Shown piece by piece: positions 1 to 10,719 of a DNA stretch of 64,000 nt (position 1 is its first letter; each line of letters begins with the position of its first letter). A program made the translations under genes and the position numbers. Origin of the DNA: Apoderus coryli (taxonomy: Eukaryota; Arthropoda; Insecta; Coleoptera; Attelabidae); contig OU452198.1 in NCBI GenBank assembly GCA_911728435.2, forward strand, positions 744,001-808,000. The letters run 5' to 3'. The notes under the pieces are model-generated. The model ran no database searches. It was not told where the DNA came from and worked only from the letters and a program-made list of their open reading frames with translations.

Positions 1-484
1 TTTGATTATTTTTGAAATGAAAAAAAAAATGTTAGCCTAATTAAAATTATAAAATAATAACAATGATCTGTTAGATAATTATTTATTAAATGTTGATTTT
101 TGGTTAAATATAAATAAATTTCTTGAAAAAGTAGTTCATTCTTAAGTGGAGTTATAATTTCAGTAATGAAAAATAAAATAAAAATAATTTCGTTGAGATT
201 GGACTTTTATTTTTCAATACTGAACATTAAATTTGTCTAAATTCAGATTGTTTTTACAGTAGTGCTGTAAATTCATCGCTAAAATGCTGTAAATTCATCA
301 TTAAAATATTGCATCATAATCACCTTTTATACGGACTATAATAGACTTTTTATGGAGAAAAGGAAAAACCTGTTTCAGCTTATTGGCCAATAGTTACGGA
401 AAATGTTTAAATACCTTTTAACCTAAACATATAGATACTTCATAATTTCGCACTTATAACCGGTAATATTAACTCGAAATTGAA
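1..484. other. AT-rich sequence without a recognised gene
   Basis: I see no coding exon here. About 130-165 holds, on the minus strand, a short motif (AACTCCACTTAAGAATG and neighbours) that also occurs at about 17,270 and 47,370, so it belongs to a dispersed repeat. Confidence 0.5.
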
Positions 485-690
485 ACTCAAAGTCCAATCT
501 ACTATTTTAATTCAAAACGTTCTATCAAACACATCAATGGGCAAAAGTACATTTCCAGAACACTGGTTCTCATCATCAACTTTTAACGATACAAAGCAAT
601 AAAATCAATATACAAAGTCAATATTGAAAATGGTTTAAAAAGCCTCCATTGGCTGGTGGAACGCTCACAACTGTGAATTGCAAAACCGGC
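485..690 (-). repeat. Left arm of an inverted repeat flanking a LINE fragment
   Basis: Read on the minus strand this arm matches 1965-2190 with scattered differences. Shared landmarks are the GATGATGAGAAC hairpin, TGTACTTTTG and GAACGCTCAC. The arm contains a degraded copy of the hammerhead-like cassette (TTGATGA at 573-579, GAAAT at 551-555, both minus strand). The two arms enclose the LINE fragment at 845-1925. Confidence 0.6.
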
Positions 691-844
691 ACTCACTCGC
701 AAAATCGGCATTCACTCGCTAATGAGTATGAATTATTCCATCTCAGGGATTTCTGTTGTGAACTCTAAGATGGCTAAACAGACCGATCCTCGAGCCACAA
801 ACCTTATAACAAAATTGACACACCCAATCGCCAACATTTACCGG

Positions 845-1925
845 CTGTTGTAGGTGTGCTGCCCCATCGATGCGTTCTCTCTCTTTTCGATGCTGTTTCT
901 TTGCACCCTCATGTCGCCGACGCTGCTCTTCAAAAACTTGATGACCCTAGTAAATGGTACGCCTCCATCTCGGTCGATCGTTCCCGATCTGCTCCCAGTT
1001 GCTCTTTACATCTAAGCCATACTTCTTTATGTTGGTCTTAGGAACATCCTTGTACCTCTTTTGTTGCCCTCCTTGATTTCGTGAGCCGACCTTAAGTTGT
1101 GAACAAAGGATTCTCTTTGAAAGGCGTTCCGTTGGCATGCAGATTACGTAGCAGCTGGTGGCTCACAATCATCGCCTCAATGCCAGTTGTTTTGTCTTCC
1201 TCTAGAACGCTGATGTCTGTTCCTCGGTCCTGCCATTTGATTCCAAGAACTCTTCTAAGACATCGTTGATGGTACTTCTCTAAGGGTTTTAAATGCCTCC
1301 GATAAGTGGTCCAAGACTCACAGCTGTACGTAAGGGTAGGAACTACAATAGCATTATACACTCGCAATTTATTTCGAACGTCGATGTTATGATTATGGAA
1401 GCCGCTCGGCCTCAGTCGGCCAAAAGATGCGCTTGCCCATCTTCTGCGATGCTGAATTTCATCATCGATATTTGCGTACGCCGCGAGAATACTGCCGAGG
1501 TAAGAGACACTCTCGATGTTCTGAAGTCTGTCTCCGTTAACCTGAATATGTGGTGGGACAGCCCTATTGTTTGGTGCAGGCTGGCAGAGAATTTGTGTTT
1601 TCTTTATATTTAGTTCATGCGCGATCTCCTGTATGCGCTGTTAAATGCATTTAGTATATATTGAAGATCCCCTTCTGTATCAGCTAGTACAACGTTGTCA
1701 TCCTCGCATTGAAGCTCAATGATGTGGATACGATCTTTGTCTCAGCTTGCAGTCTAGGAAGCTTGAAGAGTCCGCCGCCATCAAATCTGTAGACGATCTC
1801 TATTCCCCCTGTAGTTCATCCTTAACAAGTTGAGTGACCGTTTCCACAAACATCGAAAACAAAATCGGTGCAATGACACAACCCTGTTTTACGCCAGTGT
1901 TATGGGAAAGGGCTCTCCCGGTCAG
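845..1925 (-). pseudogene. Decayed RTE-like LINE reverse transcriptase (C-terminal part)
   Basis: Read right to left, the pieces follow the order of an endonuclease/reverse-transcriptase polyprotein: a block ending GCVIAPILFSMF near 1,880, then a C-terminal block at 1367-1092 with LTYSCESWTTYRRHLKPLEK and LRRVLGIKWQDR, then NQGGQQKRYKDV near 1,070. These blocks are typical of arthropod RTE-like elements often misannotated as craniofacial development protein. Several frameshifts and stops break the frame and the 5' half is missing, so it is not functional. A shorter relative lies at 27,915-28,225. Confidence 0.75.
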
Positions 1926-1964
1926 TTGCTGATTAGAACTGCTGCTGCAAACTTTGTAATAAAC

Positions 1965-2190
1965 GAAAGAAAACTAGCAGTGCCATTAATTACTTGTGAG
2001 CGTTTCGAGAGGTTTTCAAACATTTTTATTTTACTTTTATTAATTTTATCGCTTTGGACCGTTTAAAGCTGATGATGAGAACAACTGTTCTCGAAACGTG
2101 TACTTTTGTCCGTCGGTTTGTTGGATAGGGTGTTTTCAATAATTAAAATAGTGATTTGGATTTTGAGTTCCATTTCCGATTTATTGATTC
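1965..2190 (+). repeat. Right arm of the inverted repeat
   Basis: This arm is the inverted counterpart of 485-690 and carries the better preserved hammerhead-like cassette (2069-2110). Inverted pseudo-LTR-like arms with ribozymes are known from Penelope-like elements. The protein between these arms, however, looks like an RTE-type LINE, so the relationship is unresolved. Confidence 0.6.
2052..2112 (+). ncRNA. Hammerhead-ribozyme-like cassette (site 1)
   Basis: Seen: CTGATGA (2069-2075), one extra T, a perfect stem GAGAAC/GTTCTC with a 4-base loop (2077-2092), then GAAAC (2093-2097). If the cut site is the GTA ending at 2101, stem I can form as AAAG/CTTT plus GGAC/GTCC. Known: CUGANGA, stem II and GAAA form the hammerhead core. 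Odd: one base lies between CUGAUGA and stem II, a position where an extra base is found in at least one viroid hammerhead, and stem III would be very short. Self-cleavage is inferred, not shown. Confidence 0.45.
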
Positions 2191-2279
2191 CACTTTGAGT
2201 AAAGATTACATGTTTTGGTTAATTTTAAACTTTTTGTATCATGAGTCTCTTTTATTTTAGCATCAAAACAAACACTAAC

Positions 2280-2440
2280 ACACAAAATTCTATTGTCGGC
2301 AGAGCAATCTAAATTAGTAAAACGATACTTTAAGAGCCATATTCAAAATAAAAATGAAGAATTGATTAGGAAACATCCTAATTTATTGAGCAATAAGGGC
2401 TGGGTTAGAATGAAGACATACGATATTTACCTTACATAAT
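2280..2440 (+). pseudogene. Short relic of a repeat-encoded protein
   Basis: One frame reads LSAEQSKLVKRYFKSHIQ followed by KHPNLLSNKGWVRMKTYDIY, a coding-like stretch with no start and no continuation. It resembles C-terminal ends of dispersed insect repeat ORFs, but I cannot name the family. Confidence 0.25.
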
Positions 2441-2599
2441 GTAACAGTTTATTATGTTTAGCCTAAATAATAGTAACCAAAATATTACCATTTGATTGCT
2501 AGAATTTATTTGAATTTGACGATATTTGTTTTTATGTTAATTACCTTTTTTAAAAAACTTTCTAATTTTTAGTTCAAAGAGAAAACTGTTCAAATATCG

Positions 2600-2990
2600 T
2601 AACTGCCTCCACCACCTATCTTACACTTGTAATGCAAGTATATTAATACCACTATTGTTTCAAATGCGTGATTGCCAAATCTCAGAGGCCAGTAGGTCCA
2701 TTAGATGTATGGAGGCAACTTTGTTCAGCTCACATATAATTTGTATATGTGTATATGTCCAAGGCGCCACCTGAACTTTTTTTCTCGAACTAAACTGTAT
2801 AACTGTATATGTGTAAGTGGCGAACTGGCCTCCACCACAATTTTCGGCAGTGGCCTCCTGGGGTCTATTCTAATCATTTAAACTACTTATACACGGGGGT
2901 ACTGAGTTGCCTCCGAAATTTCGCAGTTGCCTCCGTTTTGGAGGCAAGTTCGTTCAGCGAATGTACTGATACGGAGGCCAATTTGACACT
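2600..2990. repeat. Cluster of GGAGGC/GCCTCC motifs
   Basis: GCCTCC or GGAGGC recurs about eight times within 390 bases. One longer direct repeat, GGAGGCAA(C/G)TT(T/C)GTTCAGC, occurs at about 2711 and 2941, and inverted versions lie between. No ORF explains the pattern; it is probably a decayed palindromic element. Confidence 0.45.
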
Positions 2991-2991
2991 A

Positions 2992-2992
<1 letters not shown>

Positions 2993-3038
<46 letters not shown>
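2993..3038. repeat. (TA)n microsatellite
   Basis: An uninterrupted TA dinucleotide tract. The 500 bases that follow, up to the mariner element at 3540, show no gene. Confidence 0.9.
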
Positions 3039-3539
3039 CATAATATGATAATTCAAAAATAAGACGCAATAGTACTACTTATTGATCCAATTTAACATCA
3101 ATTATTTAAACTTATGGCTTGATAAGTAAAACTTCTTTGAAATAAAGCTAGCGAGTACTGAGGCATGGTCAAAAGATGCACTACACACTACCCTATATGG
3201 CTAGGGAAAGTAAAAGTTGCGTGGGTGGTACGTCCTTAACATGGACACACTGTATATATAATATAATTTACGTTTATTTTTGAAAGTTTTTAAAACAATA
3301 TACACGAGTGTATATAGTAAGAATAATCATTTTATAATTGCAAATATGAGCGTAGCATTTATTATTTTATTTATTGATATGAAATTCTTGTAATAATAGT
3401 TAGTGACTTCAAAGAATGTTTGAATTGCCATTCAGATTTTATTGAAAGAAATAATTAAAGCAGCCGAGTTTACAAAACTGTTTCTCTCTAAACGAAATGA
3501 ACGAAAATTAAACTACGTTTTGGTAAATGCGTAGATATA

Positions 3540-3891
3540 CAGGGTGGTCCAACGAAAAGTTTGCACCTAGCTTTTCTCTTTTTTTTGTAGTCGAATGCGA
3601 AAATGCTCGGACACGTCGATTTTGCTTTTGAGGGGGACACATTTTAAACATATTTTTCGATCTGCGCCTTTAACCCCCTAGCGGGGGTGAGTAACAACCC
3701 TAAAATTTTAAATGGAAAGAGGGGTCTAATGACATATCATTTGAAAGGACACAAAATTGTCTTTCTAATGATACCCTATTTGTCGAATTTTACTAAAACA
3801 GTTAATACGAAAACGACTTTAAAGACATTAAGCCGATAATTTTGGTATTAATGAGAAATACAAATAAGTTTTAATTATTACGACTGAAAAC
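3540..3891 (+). repeat. Left terminal inverted repeat of the mariner element
   Basis: Matches the reverse complement of 5275-5626 from the CAGGGTGG tip to GTTTTCA at the inner edge. The very long repeats are unlike the roughly 28-bp repeats of classical mariner. Confidence 0.9.
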
Positions 3892-4108
3892 AACTACAAT
3901 CATTTCTAAATTATTTGTTTTGAAGAAAAACGGGATTTCAAAAACACTATCTTATTTATCAGAACTAAATTCCTCACTAATCGTTTGCGTTTTTTGTTGA
4001 AATAAAAACTGCAGATACGTGTAGGCAAAGAATTTACACCGTTTATTTTAGTCTTTTCATTGATTCAGTTTGGTTGCTTCTCAAGTTATTTTACTTTTAC
4101 CGTACAAA

Positions 4109-5182
4109 ATGATTTATTCCATTCTAGAACGAGTTGAAATTGTTAAACTTTATTTTCAAAATAATAGTAGTGCTAGACTTACGGCTCGCTTATTTAATGA
4201 GAGACATCCCGATAAAAATGTGAATGATGTGTACGTTGGCAAGTTAGTTAAAAAGTTTGTAGATACCGGATCTGTCTGTAATGTAAAACACCAGCCGCAG
4301 AAACCGATCAGAAATGAAGCTGTGGAAGTCGCTGTTTTAGGGCATGTTGAAATGGATCATAGTCAAAGTACCCGCCAACTAGCTGAAGCCTCAGGTGTCT
4401 CCCGTTCGTCCATAATACGAATTTTAAAAGCGTACAAATTTCATCCGTACAAAATCAAATTAGTACAGGAACTAAATGAGGATGATCCTGATAGAAGGCT
4501 GCAATTTTGTGAAGCAATGAGCCAGCGTTTAATTGAAGATCCGCAATTATTATTTAACATTTGTTTTTCCGACGAATGCACATTTTATTTGAATGGAGCT
4601 GTAAATAGGCACAATTGCCGTTACTGGGATGACAGTAACCCACATTTATTCCGTGAGGTTCATACCCAGTATCCTCAAAAAATAAACGTCTGGTGTGGCA
4701 TATTAGGAAATCATATTATAGGACCACTTTTTATTCCTGGAAATTTAACTGGTGAAGTGTACCTAAACATGCTTGAAGACACAATTGATCCTTTAATAAC
4801 ACAAATAATAGAAGATGACCAAAATCATACTGCTGATCGGCTTTATTTCCAGCAAGATGGAGCACCTCCGCACTATGTGGCTCCTGTAAGACAGTTCTTA
4901 GATGACCGGTTTCCTGGACGGTGGATTGGAAGGAGGGGCCCAATTGAATGGCCTGCCAGGTCACCGGATTTATCGCCTTTAGACTTTTTTCTTTGGGGGC
5001 ACTTAAAAAATAAATGTTTTGCCACGAAGCCCGAGTCCATAGAAGATCTTCGCCAACGAATTACAGAAGAGTGCAGAAACATAACACCTGATATGCTACA
5101 AAATGTTAGAAATAGATTTGAACAAAATCTGTATTATTGTATGGAATCAAATGGGTCACATTTTCAACATTTGTTAATGTAA
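4109..5182 (+). CDS. Tc1/mariner transposase, DD41D spacing
   Basis: A 357-residue enzyme that would cut and paste its own element in the nucleus. I start at the ATG at 4109; the frame is open 39 bases further upstream but has no ATG there. The N-terminal ~115 residues carry two helix-turn-helix-like blocks (RLTARLFNERHPDKNVNDVY, then STRQLAEASGVSRSSIIRIL). The DDE catalytic core follows: FSDECTF (D155), QQDGAPPH (D250), and WPARSPDLSPLDFFLWG with D292 as third acidic residue. There are 41 residues between the last two, the spacing of rosa/Visitor-type DD41D families. It ends with a short NGSHFQHLL tail. No frameshift or stop is seen and the flanking repeats are intact, so it may be autonomous. 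Shorter dead relatives lie at 23,753-24,593, 26,020-26,180 and 52,300-52,491. Confidence 0.9.
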   Translation: MIYSILERVEIVKLYFQNNSSARLTARLFNERHPDKNVNDVYVGKLVKKFVDTGSVCNVKHQPQKPIRNEAVEVAVLGHVEMDHSQSTRQLAEASGVSRSSIIRILKAYKFHPYKIKLVQELNEDDPDRRLQFCEAMSQRLIEDPQLLFNICFSDECTFYLNGAVNRHNCRYWDDSNPHLFREVHTQYPQKINVWCGILGNHIIGPLFIPGNLTGEVYLNMLEDTIDPLITQIIEDDQNHTADRLYFQQDGAPPHYVAPVRQFLDDRFPGRWIGRRGPIEWPARSPDLSPLDFFLWGHLKNKCFATKPESIEDLRQRITEECRNITPDMLQNVRNRFEQNLYYCMESNGSHFQHLLM

Positions 5183-5274
5183 CGTTTTAATAAATCAATT
5201 TAACAGCTTGTTTACTTTTTTTACAAAGCAATGTTAAAACTAACAAACATTGGAATGTACTAACGATTGCAGGT

Positions 5275-5626
5275 GTTTTCACTCGCAATAATTAAAACTT
5301 ATTTGTATTTCTCATTAATACCAAAATTATCGGCTTAATGTCTTTAAAGTCGTTTTCGTATTAACTGTTTTAGTAAAATTCGACAAATAGGGTATCATTA
5401 GAAAGACAATTTTGTGTCCTTTCAAATGATATGTCATTAGACCCCTCTTTCCATTTAAAATTTTAGGGTTGTTACTCACCCCCGCTAGGGGGTTAAAGGC
5501 GCAGATCGAAAAATATGTTTAAAATGTGTCCCCCTCAAAAGCAAAATCGACGTGTCCGAGCATTTTCGCATTCGACTACAAAAAAAAGAGAAAAGCTAGG
5601 TGCAAACTTTTCGTTGGACCACCCTG
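5275..5626 (-). repeat. Right terminal inverted repeat of the mariner element
   Basis: Inverted copy of 3540-3891; see the left repeat. Confidence 0.9.
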
Positions 5627-5814
5627 TATAATAATTTTATTTATTAAATACAGTTGCTACATAGTTGGATATAATATGTAGAATTTATTAACTTTTTGTT
5701 TTTGAAGGAAAAACAATATCTCCATGTCTTAGTAGAGATATTTGGTTTGGAGTCGTCGCAAATATAGATTTATCGCGTATATGTATGGAAATCATCGAAA
5801 ACGGCTTGGAAGAA

Positions 5815-5985
5815 AACATATTTTTCTTGATTTCCGATTTGCATTTGTATTTTAGATGCCAAGTAGTTTGGCTATTGATTATAAAAGTAGCTTATTTGAC
5901 ATTATTTGAAGCAAAATTGCTAGGCTATATTCAACTGCGTAAGAACCCAAATAAGGATGAGTTATTAGGAATTTTAACTATACTT
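5815..5985 (+). pseudogene. Nuclear copy of mitochondrial ND1 (NUMT)
   Basis: The frame contains KVAYLTLFEAKLLGYIQLRK followed by NPNKDELLGIL. This lines up with the strongly conserved start of NADH dehydrogenase subunit 1, whose usual form is [25 protein letters not shown]. The DNA keeps mitochondrial-like, AT-rich codons. The core match is about 5886-5978, with weaker similarity upstream. The E/R and GP changes and short length make it a dead insertion. A (CA)n tract follows at 6031-6048. Confidence 0.75.
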
Positions 5986-6329
5986 ATAGGGAGGCTGGTC
6001 AGTTGGTTATAACCAGTGCCATTTAAATTAAACACACACACACACACAACTATACTTATAATGTGTCTACCCGGTACATAAATAATAAAAATAAAATGGT
6101 ATACAACACAGAATGTTATTGTTTCGACCTTATACATATAATATTATAGAATAATAAATTTCTTTAGAGCATTTTAACTGCAGGCCTTCAGTTCAAATAT
6201 TATATTAATACGCCACCACTATCTACTTTGTACATAATATTTTGAAATAAAAAGAAAACAAGGCTGTAATGTCTGCATGCAGATGTATTGCTATCGTTGT
6301 GCTATTCTATTTTCAGTTTTAGTTTGATA

Positions 6330-8721
6330 TAGAGAGCTGCTATGTCCGAATTCAATTTTATGCTTGGTGGTTTAGATATCGACGAGATCAGGTGTTCAAC
6401 TTTTGAACAAGCCTTCAATAGATTCTGGCAAAGATTGGAATGGGCCTGCAAAGCCTCCTTTTCTAAAAAGCCCATCCCTGCTTATCATAGACAGGGAAAG
6501 TTTAAAATTTTTTTCTCTAATGAACTGCATCATGATTATATGGAGCTTCAAAATCTGAACTGGCATAATGTTTACGACGAGAACTTGTTTAATATATATA
6601 AGGATCGTCGGAAAAGTATCAATCGTAGAATAGCTATCGAGAAAAGGACAATATTTGATAAGTGTCTGACAGAATCTCATAATAAATCAAAAACAATTTG
6701 GAACTTTTTCAAGCAACTAAGGGGCAATGCTGGAGGGCAGAGCAGTGCAATTAAAATTAATTATAACAATGTAGGCACAGCGAACCCAACTGATGTCGCA
6801 GCTATCTTTTGCACTTATTACTCGACTAACATTAAAAGAAAGTTAGAATCCCATTTTGGTGATGACTTGTCGGTGCAGTGCACATTGGGCCCAGTAAATT
6901 GTAGATCTATGTTTTTCATTCCCGTTACAGTGTACGAAGTGGCCAGGGTAATTAGAAAAATGCCAAATAAAAGATCCACTGGTTTCGATGACATACCGGT
7001 GAGGTTAATTAAACACGCTGTAAATGTTTTTTCTCCTATCTTGGCTGAGCTCACCAACATGTCAGTTCAAGGTGGTATATTTCCTGATCAACTTAAATCG
7101 GCGATCGTTATCCCGGTGTTCAAGAAAGGGGACAAAGCCACTGTAGAAAATTACAGACCAATATCGCTTTTAAGCACGATTTCAAAGGTCATCTAAAGGA
7201 TTGTTTCGGACAAAATTTTTGAGTTCTTGGATTCCTCCAAAGTATTAAGCGCTTGTCAACACGGGTTCAGGCCAGGTCTTTCAACAAAGACGTGCACTTC
7301 TGAGTTTGTACAGAGGGTGCACGACCTGACTGATAGTGGTCATTGTGTGGTAGCGCTATTGTTTGATCTCTCAAGTGCTTTTGATGTGGTTGACATGGAG
7401 TTTTTGTGTGCCAAAATTGAGAATATTGGTTTACGTGGGCCGATAAACACATGGATTAAATCCTACCTGACACACAGAAATATGGCGGTAAGGATTGATA
7501 CTGTTCTCTCTGAATTTCGAGAGCTTGAGTTAGGCACGCCTCAAGGTAGCATACTTGGACCACTTCTTTTTTTACTATACGTGAACGATCTTCCATCTAA
7601 CATTACGCAGGGGACATTGTACATGTATGCTGATGACACAACCATATTACTGAGTGACAGAGATCCGAACATTTTATCACACAAAATCAATGCCACTTTT
7701 TTAGAATTTCAGTCTTGGTGTCATAGAAACAAATTAATTGTCAACTATAAAAAGACTGTTGCCCTACGTTTCACCCTATATAAAAGACCTGTAAACTTTA
7801 ACCTTAATTTTAACAACACCACCTTATCATGGTCAGGGTCAGCTGAATTGTTGGGAGTGACTGTGGATCCTGATTTGAATTGGAAGAGCCATGTGGACAA
7901 CCTCTGCAGTAGGATTAGCCGAAATCTGTTTGTCCTTAACTCTCTAAAGAGCTACATGGACAGGAAATCGCTAATATCCATCTATTATGCACTTATATAT
8001 TCAGCCATTTCCTACAATATTACACTGTGGGGAAGGTGCACGGAGGTAAACAGAGTGTTAATACTTCAGAAAAGAGTCATTAGGATTATATTCAATATTC
8101 CATATAGAGGGACTTGTCGAGAGACTTTCAAAGCGAACAACATTCTCACGGTCCCGTGTATCTATCTTTTCAGGTTGCTCTTTTCTGTTTTTAAAAGTAA
8201 AGATCGGGCACCCACTTGCGGTGATAACCATGGCTACTCGACTCAAGGAAGGGATCAGTTGTGTCTGCCTCGCCCCAAACACCAATTCTATAAGAAGTCA
8301 CCCATCTACTCGGGATATTGTTATTTTAATCTCCTTCCTTCGGATATTAGGGGCTGCCAGTCAGAAGGCATTTTTAAAGGTAAATTCAAGAAATTTTTGT
8401 CTACAAGAATTTGTCTCATTATAATGTAGAGTAAATTGTTTTTAGCATTATTGTAGTATTGTTTTTGGTATTGTTTTAGTATTGTTTTTGGTACTGCTTT
8501 GGTATTGTTCTTAGTATTGTGTTTATTATTTGTTTTTAATTATTAGTATGATTAATGACTTGACTTTTGACTATTGTAATCATTATATAGGAATAGCTAT
8601 GTGTCAAATTTGTAAGCTCTTTGTATTGGCTTATTTTAGCTTCTCGCCCGGGCATCGTTTGTGAACTGTTTTACCGGGCATATTGCCTGCTCACAGTAGA
8701 TGTCACCAAAAACATCTTGTT
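6330..8721 (+). mobile_element. LINE (non-LTR retrotransposon), 5' truncated, nearly intact ORF2
   Basis: It contains a long reverse transcriptase reading frame (6342-8429) and a 3' untranslated region ending ...ACATCTTGTT at 8721. The last ~70 bases (TTGTGAACT...ACCGGGCATATTGCCTGC...ACATCTTGTT) recur at 37,695-37,761, which fixes the shared 3' end. The endonuclease half is missing, the usual result of incomplete reverse transcription. The 5' limit is approximate. Confidence 0.85.
6342..8429 (+). pseudogene. LINE reverse transcriptase with a single in-frame stop
   Basis: Both halves are in the same frame and are separated only by TAA at 7194-7196, exactly where the family reads S-K-V-I-x-K. 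Upstream is the linker and RT finger region (NYRPISLLSTISKVI). Downstream come HGFRPGLSTKTC, FDLSSAFDVVD, GTPQGSILGPLLFLLYVNDL, the catalytic MYADDTTIL, and the thumb region LLGVTVDPDLNWKSHVDNL. The clade looks jockey/CR1-like. One nonsense mutation in about 2.1 kb implies a young copy. It would copy its own RNA at a nicked chromosomal target if it were intact. Confidence 0.88.
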
Positions 8722-9221
8722 GAAGGTCTAGATAGTTAACTAGTGGTTTTCTTTAATTTAAAAATTGAACCCGTTCGTTACAGGAGTTTCATTTCAGATA
8801 AGAATCAAAACTCTCAGTATAGTAATTTTAACAATTAAATTAGCAATTAAATCAACGAGACCGCATATTTTTGATTTGATTCAGTTTTGACAAAAATGGT
8901 TTCACTTGGTAACAATTATTTTACCCTCAAAACCTTTCAATTTAGGAAAAATTGGTCTACTTTATTTTTCTCACTTAATTGAAAAATGTGGTAAAATACG
9001 GGGGATACGCTGTATATTTGAAATGATTTTAAAAATCGAGAAATAGGAGTATCTAGTTTGCTCATAAAGCTCTGTGGCGTCCGTCGTGACACACCCTGTA
9101 TAACAGTATTTTCTTTTTACATTTCCCATGTAATATACGCGCAAAACCCTCCTCCTGTGTTATTTGGCAACAATAAAGTTCAATTTTTCCTATTTATGTG
9201 TGGTATTTGTCGATTATAAAA
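8722..9221. other. No gene seen; end of a CAGGGTG-type element
   Basis: AT-rich. ACACCCTGTATAAC near 9092 is the outer end of one of the TA-flanked Tc1/mariner-type elements; its partner end is not clear. Confidence 0.4.
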
Positions 9222-9658
9222 GTTTAGTTGGTGGTATATAGGCGATTATATTATAGGAATTCATGAATATAAACTAATAAAAATGTCGATAAATTTGACG
9301 CACCATATTACTGCTGCTGGTTAGTAAGTTGATGAATATACTTGGAAAAGCAAAATTAACTTCTAGTGTGTTATGTGCTTCTAGTAGTTATGCGTTATAA
9401 GGTAGTTTTGTAATGACACTTTAATGTCGAAAATGCTGATTATTACCTAAATTCTAGCAATAATAACTACAGCCCTTTAGTATAATTATTGTGATTCAGC
9501 CTAAAAACCTAAAACTTTTACAAGAAGTAATGCTTTTAAAGCACGAATGCTGCTATTTCATAAAAAAATCTGTATAGAAAACTAAAATACGATAGATACG
9601 AGGGCGTGTTTGGTATTGCATCTATAGTACCGGTGTGTATTTGGCAGGCAGAGCTGGC
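9222..9658. repeat. Segment duplicated in inverted form at 30,034-30,470
   Basis: This flank of P-like copy A is repeated, reverse-complemented, beside copy B. Homology stops abruptly at 9222 (GTTTAGTTGG) and 30,470. It includes the target octamer GAGCTGGC (9651-9658), which shows that copy B was derived from this locus. Confidence 0.85.
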
Positions 9659-9674
9659 CACAGAAATCTTATAT

Positions 9675-9723
<49 letters not shown>

Positions 9724-10117
9724 TCTAGAATGATAATCCCGTAGTACAAAAATGTAACCAAAAGTGTAGAGCTGTCCATAATGCGTATGATCACCAGTAT
9801 CTTATTTTTCAACATGACCGGCTTTGATTAAATGTAATATTACTGTTATGTTATAGGTATATTTAAAATTAAGTTTTACCATTTGGTAATATTCAAATAA
9901 AAAAATAAAATAAAGGAATTTAAGAAATAAAAAATTACATTAAATATCTAAATACTTTATTGTCTAACAGGTACAACCCAATAATAATAAATCTAAGCAG
10001 AAACGAGAAATAAGTAAAAATTCTAATACTGGAAAATATCTTAAGAACATGAGCATTCTAATTATTTATTTTATTATTATATAATATTTGTTTGTTTATA
10101 CAACCACCTTAGGCGTC

Positions 10118-10312
10118 TTACCTCTCTACAGTCTTCAAAGAAGGGGTGCAAGAAACAGTGACTTCACAAATATTTTCCGTGTCCATGTAAACCACTTCCA
10201 TATCATCCGTACTACTCGCAATAGTATTTTGTGACAAAACATGGTTGGTAGAACTTGTATTCTCAGCAATTCCATGAAGGATTCTATAATTAAGTATATT
10301 CCAGTTTAACAA
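10118..10312 (-). CDS. Possible further exon of the P-like THAP gene
   Basis: An open stretch reading RILHGIAENTSSTNHVLSQN and ending TPSLKTVER is kept in copies A and C with few changes, and copy B has a frameshift in it. It is preceded by TTAATTATAG, a possible acceptor, and followed by GAGAG|GTAAGA, a good donor. I could not find a donor in the THAP exon that joins in frame, so exon status is uncertain. AATAAA signals follow downstream on the minus strand (near 9,960). Confidence 0.3.
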   Translation of the reverse strand: MLNWNILNYRILHGIAENTSSTNHVLSQNTIASSTDDMEVVYMDTENICEVTVSCTPSLKTVER

Positions 10313-10373
10313 CAGAATTCAAACGAACTTTGCTTTTAAGTAACCAGTGTCTTGATATGAAACGATTAAGAAT

Positions 10374-10719
10374 TTAACTTTCACTCTCATTTACATAATC
10401 TCTTCTTTTCAACAAAAGTTTGGGAACTGCATCGGGTACGAGGGTGATCCTCTTGCCGTCTTCTCTACAAATGATATCTTCTGCAGCGAAATGCTTACTG
10501 CATATGACATTCCCATCACATAAATTTTCTGTACTAGGATCCCAATGCCCGCATCCAAACATCTTGTCTTTTTTTGTCAAGCTAAAAATGAGTATCATGT
10601 CAATGGTATCATATTGACTCAAACTGAGACTGTTAGAAACCCGAAACAATAACTTACTGAAAATATTTAATACCAGGAATGAGACCTTCATTTTTACACC
10701 ACAACACTATATACCTCAT
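10374..10719 (-). CDS. THAP-domain protein of P-like copy A (two exons)
   Basis: Exon 1 is 10719-10658 and exon 2 is 10581-10374, joined over a 76-base intron with GTAAGT donor and TTTTTAG acceptor, giving 89 residues. The splice recreates the conserved F-H of the THAP fold (KYF|HLTKKDK). The zinc ligands are visible: MRCIVLWC at the N-terminus, then ICSKHF (C-x2-H), with the invariant W in HWDPSTE and AVPKLLL at the end. THAP is the sequence-specific DNA-binding module of P-type transposases and their domesticated relatives. No catalytic RNase H-like domain follows, so the product would at most bind DNA, perhaps acting as a repressor. Confidence 0.75.

Larger units (their letters stand above)
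3540..5626 (+). mobile_element. Tc1/mariner-superfamily transposon, apparently complete
   Basis: The element is 2087 bp. It starts CAGGGTGGTCC, ends GGACCACCCTG, and is flanked on both sides by TA (3538-3539 and 5627-5628), the expected target duplication. Terminal inverted repeats are about 352 bp each (3540-3891 and 5275-5626) and nearly identical by eye. They enclose one uninterrupted transposase ORF. Long near-identical repeats plus an open frame point to recent insertion. Several other elements in this window end in CAGGGTG with TA flanks (23,753; 32,222; 49,084). Confidence 0.93.

Noticed and set aside
2809..3048. 79-codon ORF ending in repeated Y-I
   Set aside because: Its C-terminus is the translated TA microsatellite and the rest is the GGAGGC repeat cluster.
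10420..10617. Plus-strand ORF opposite the THAP exon
   Set aside because: Shadow of the minus-strand THAP coding sequence; repeated in every copy for that reason.
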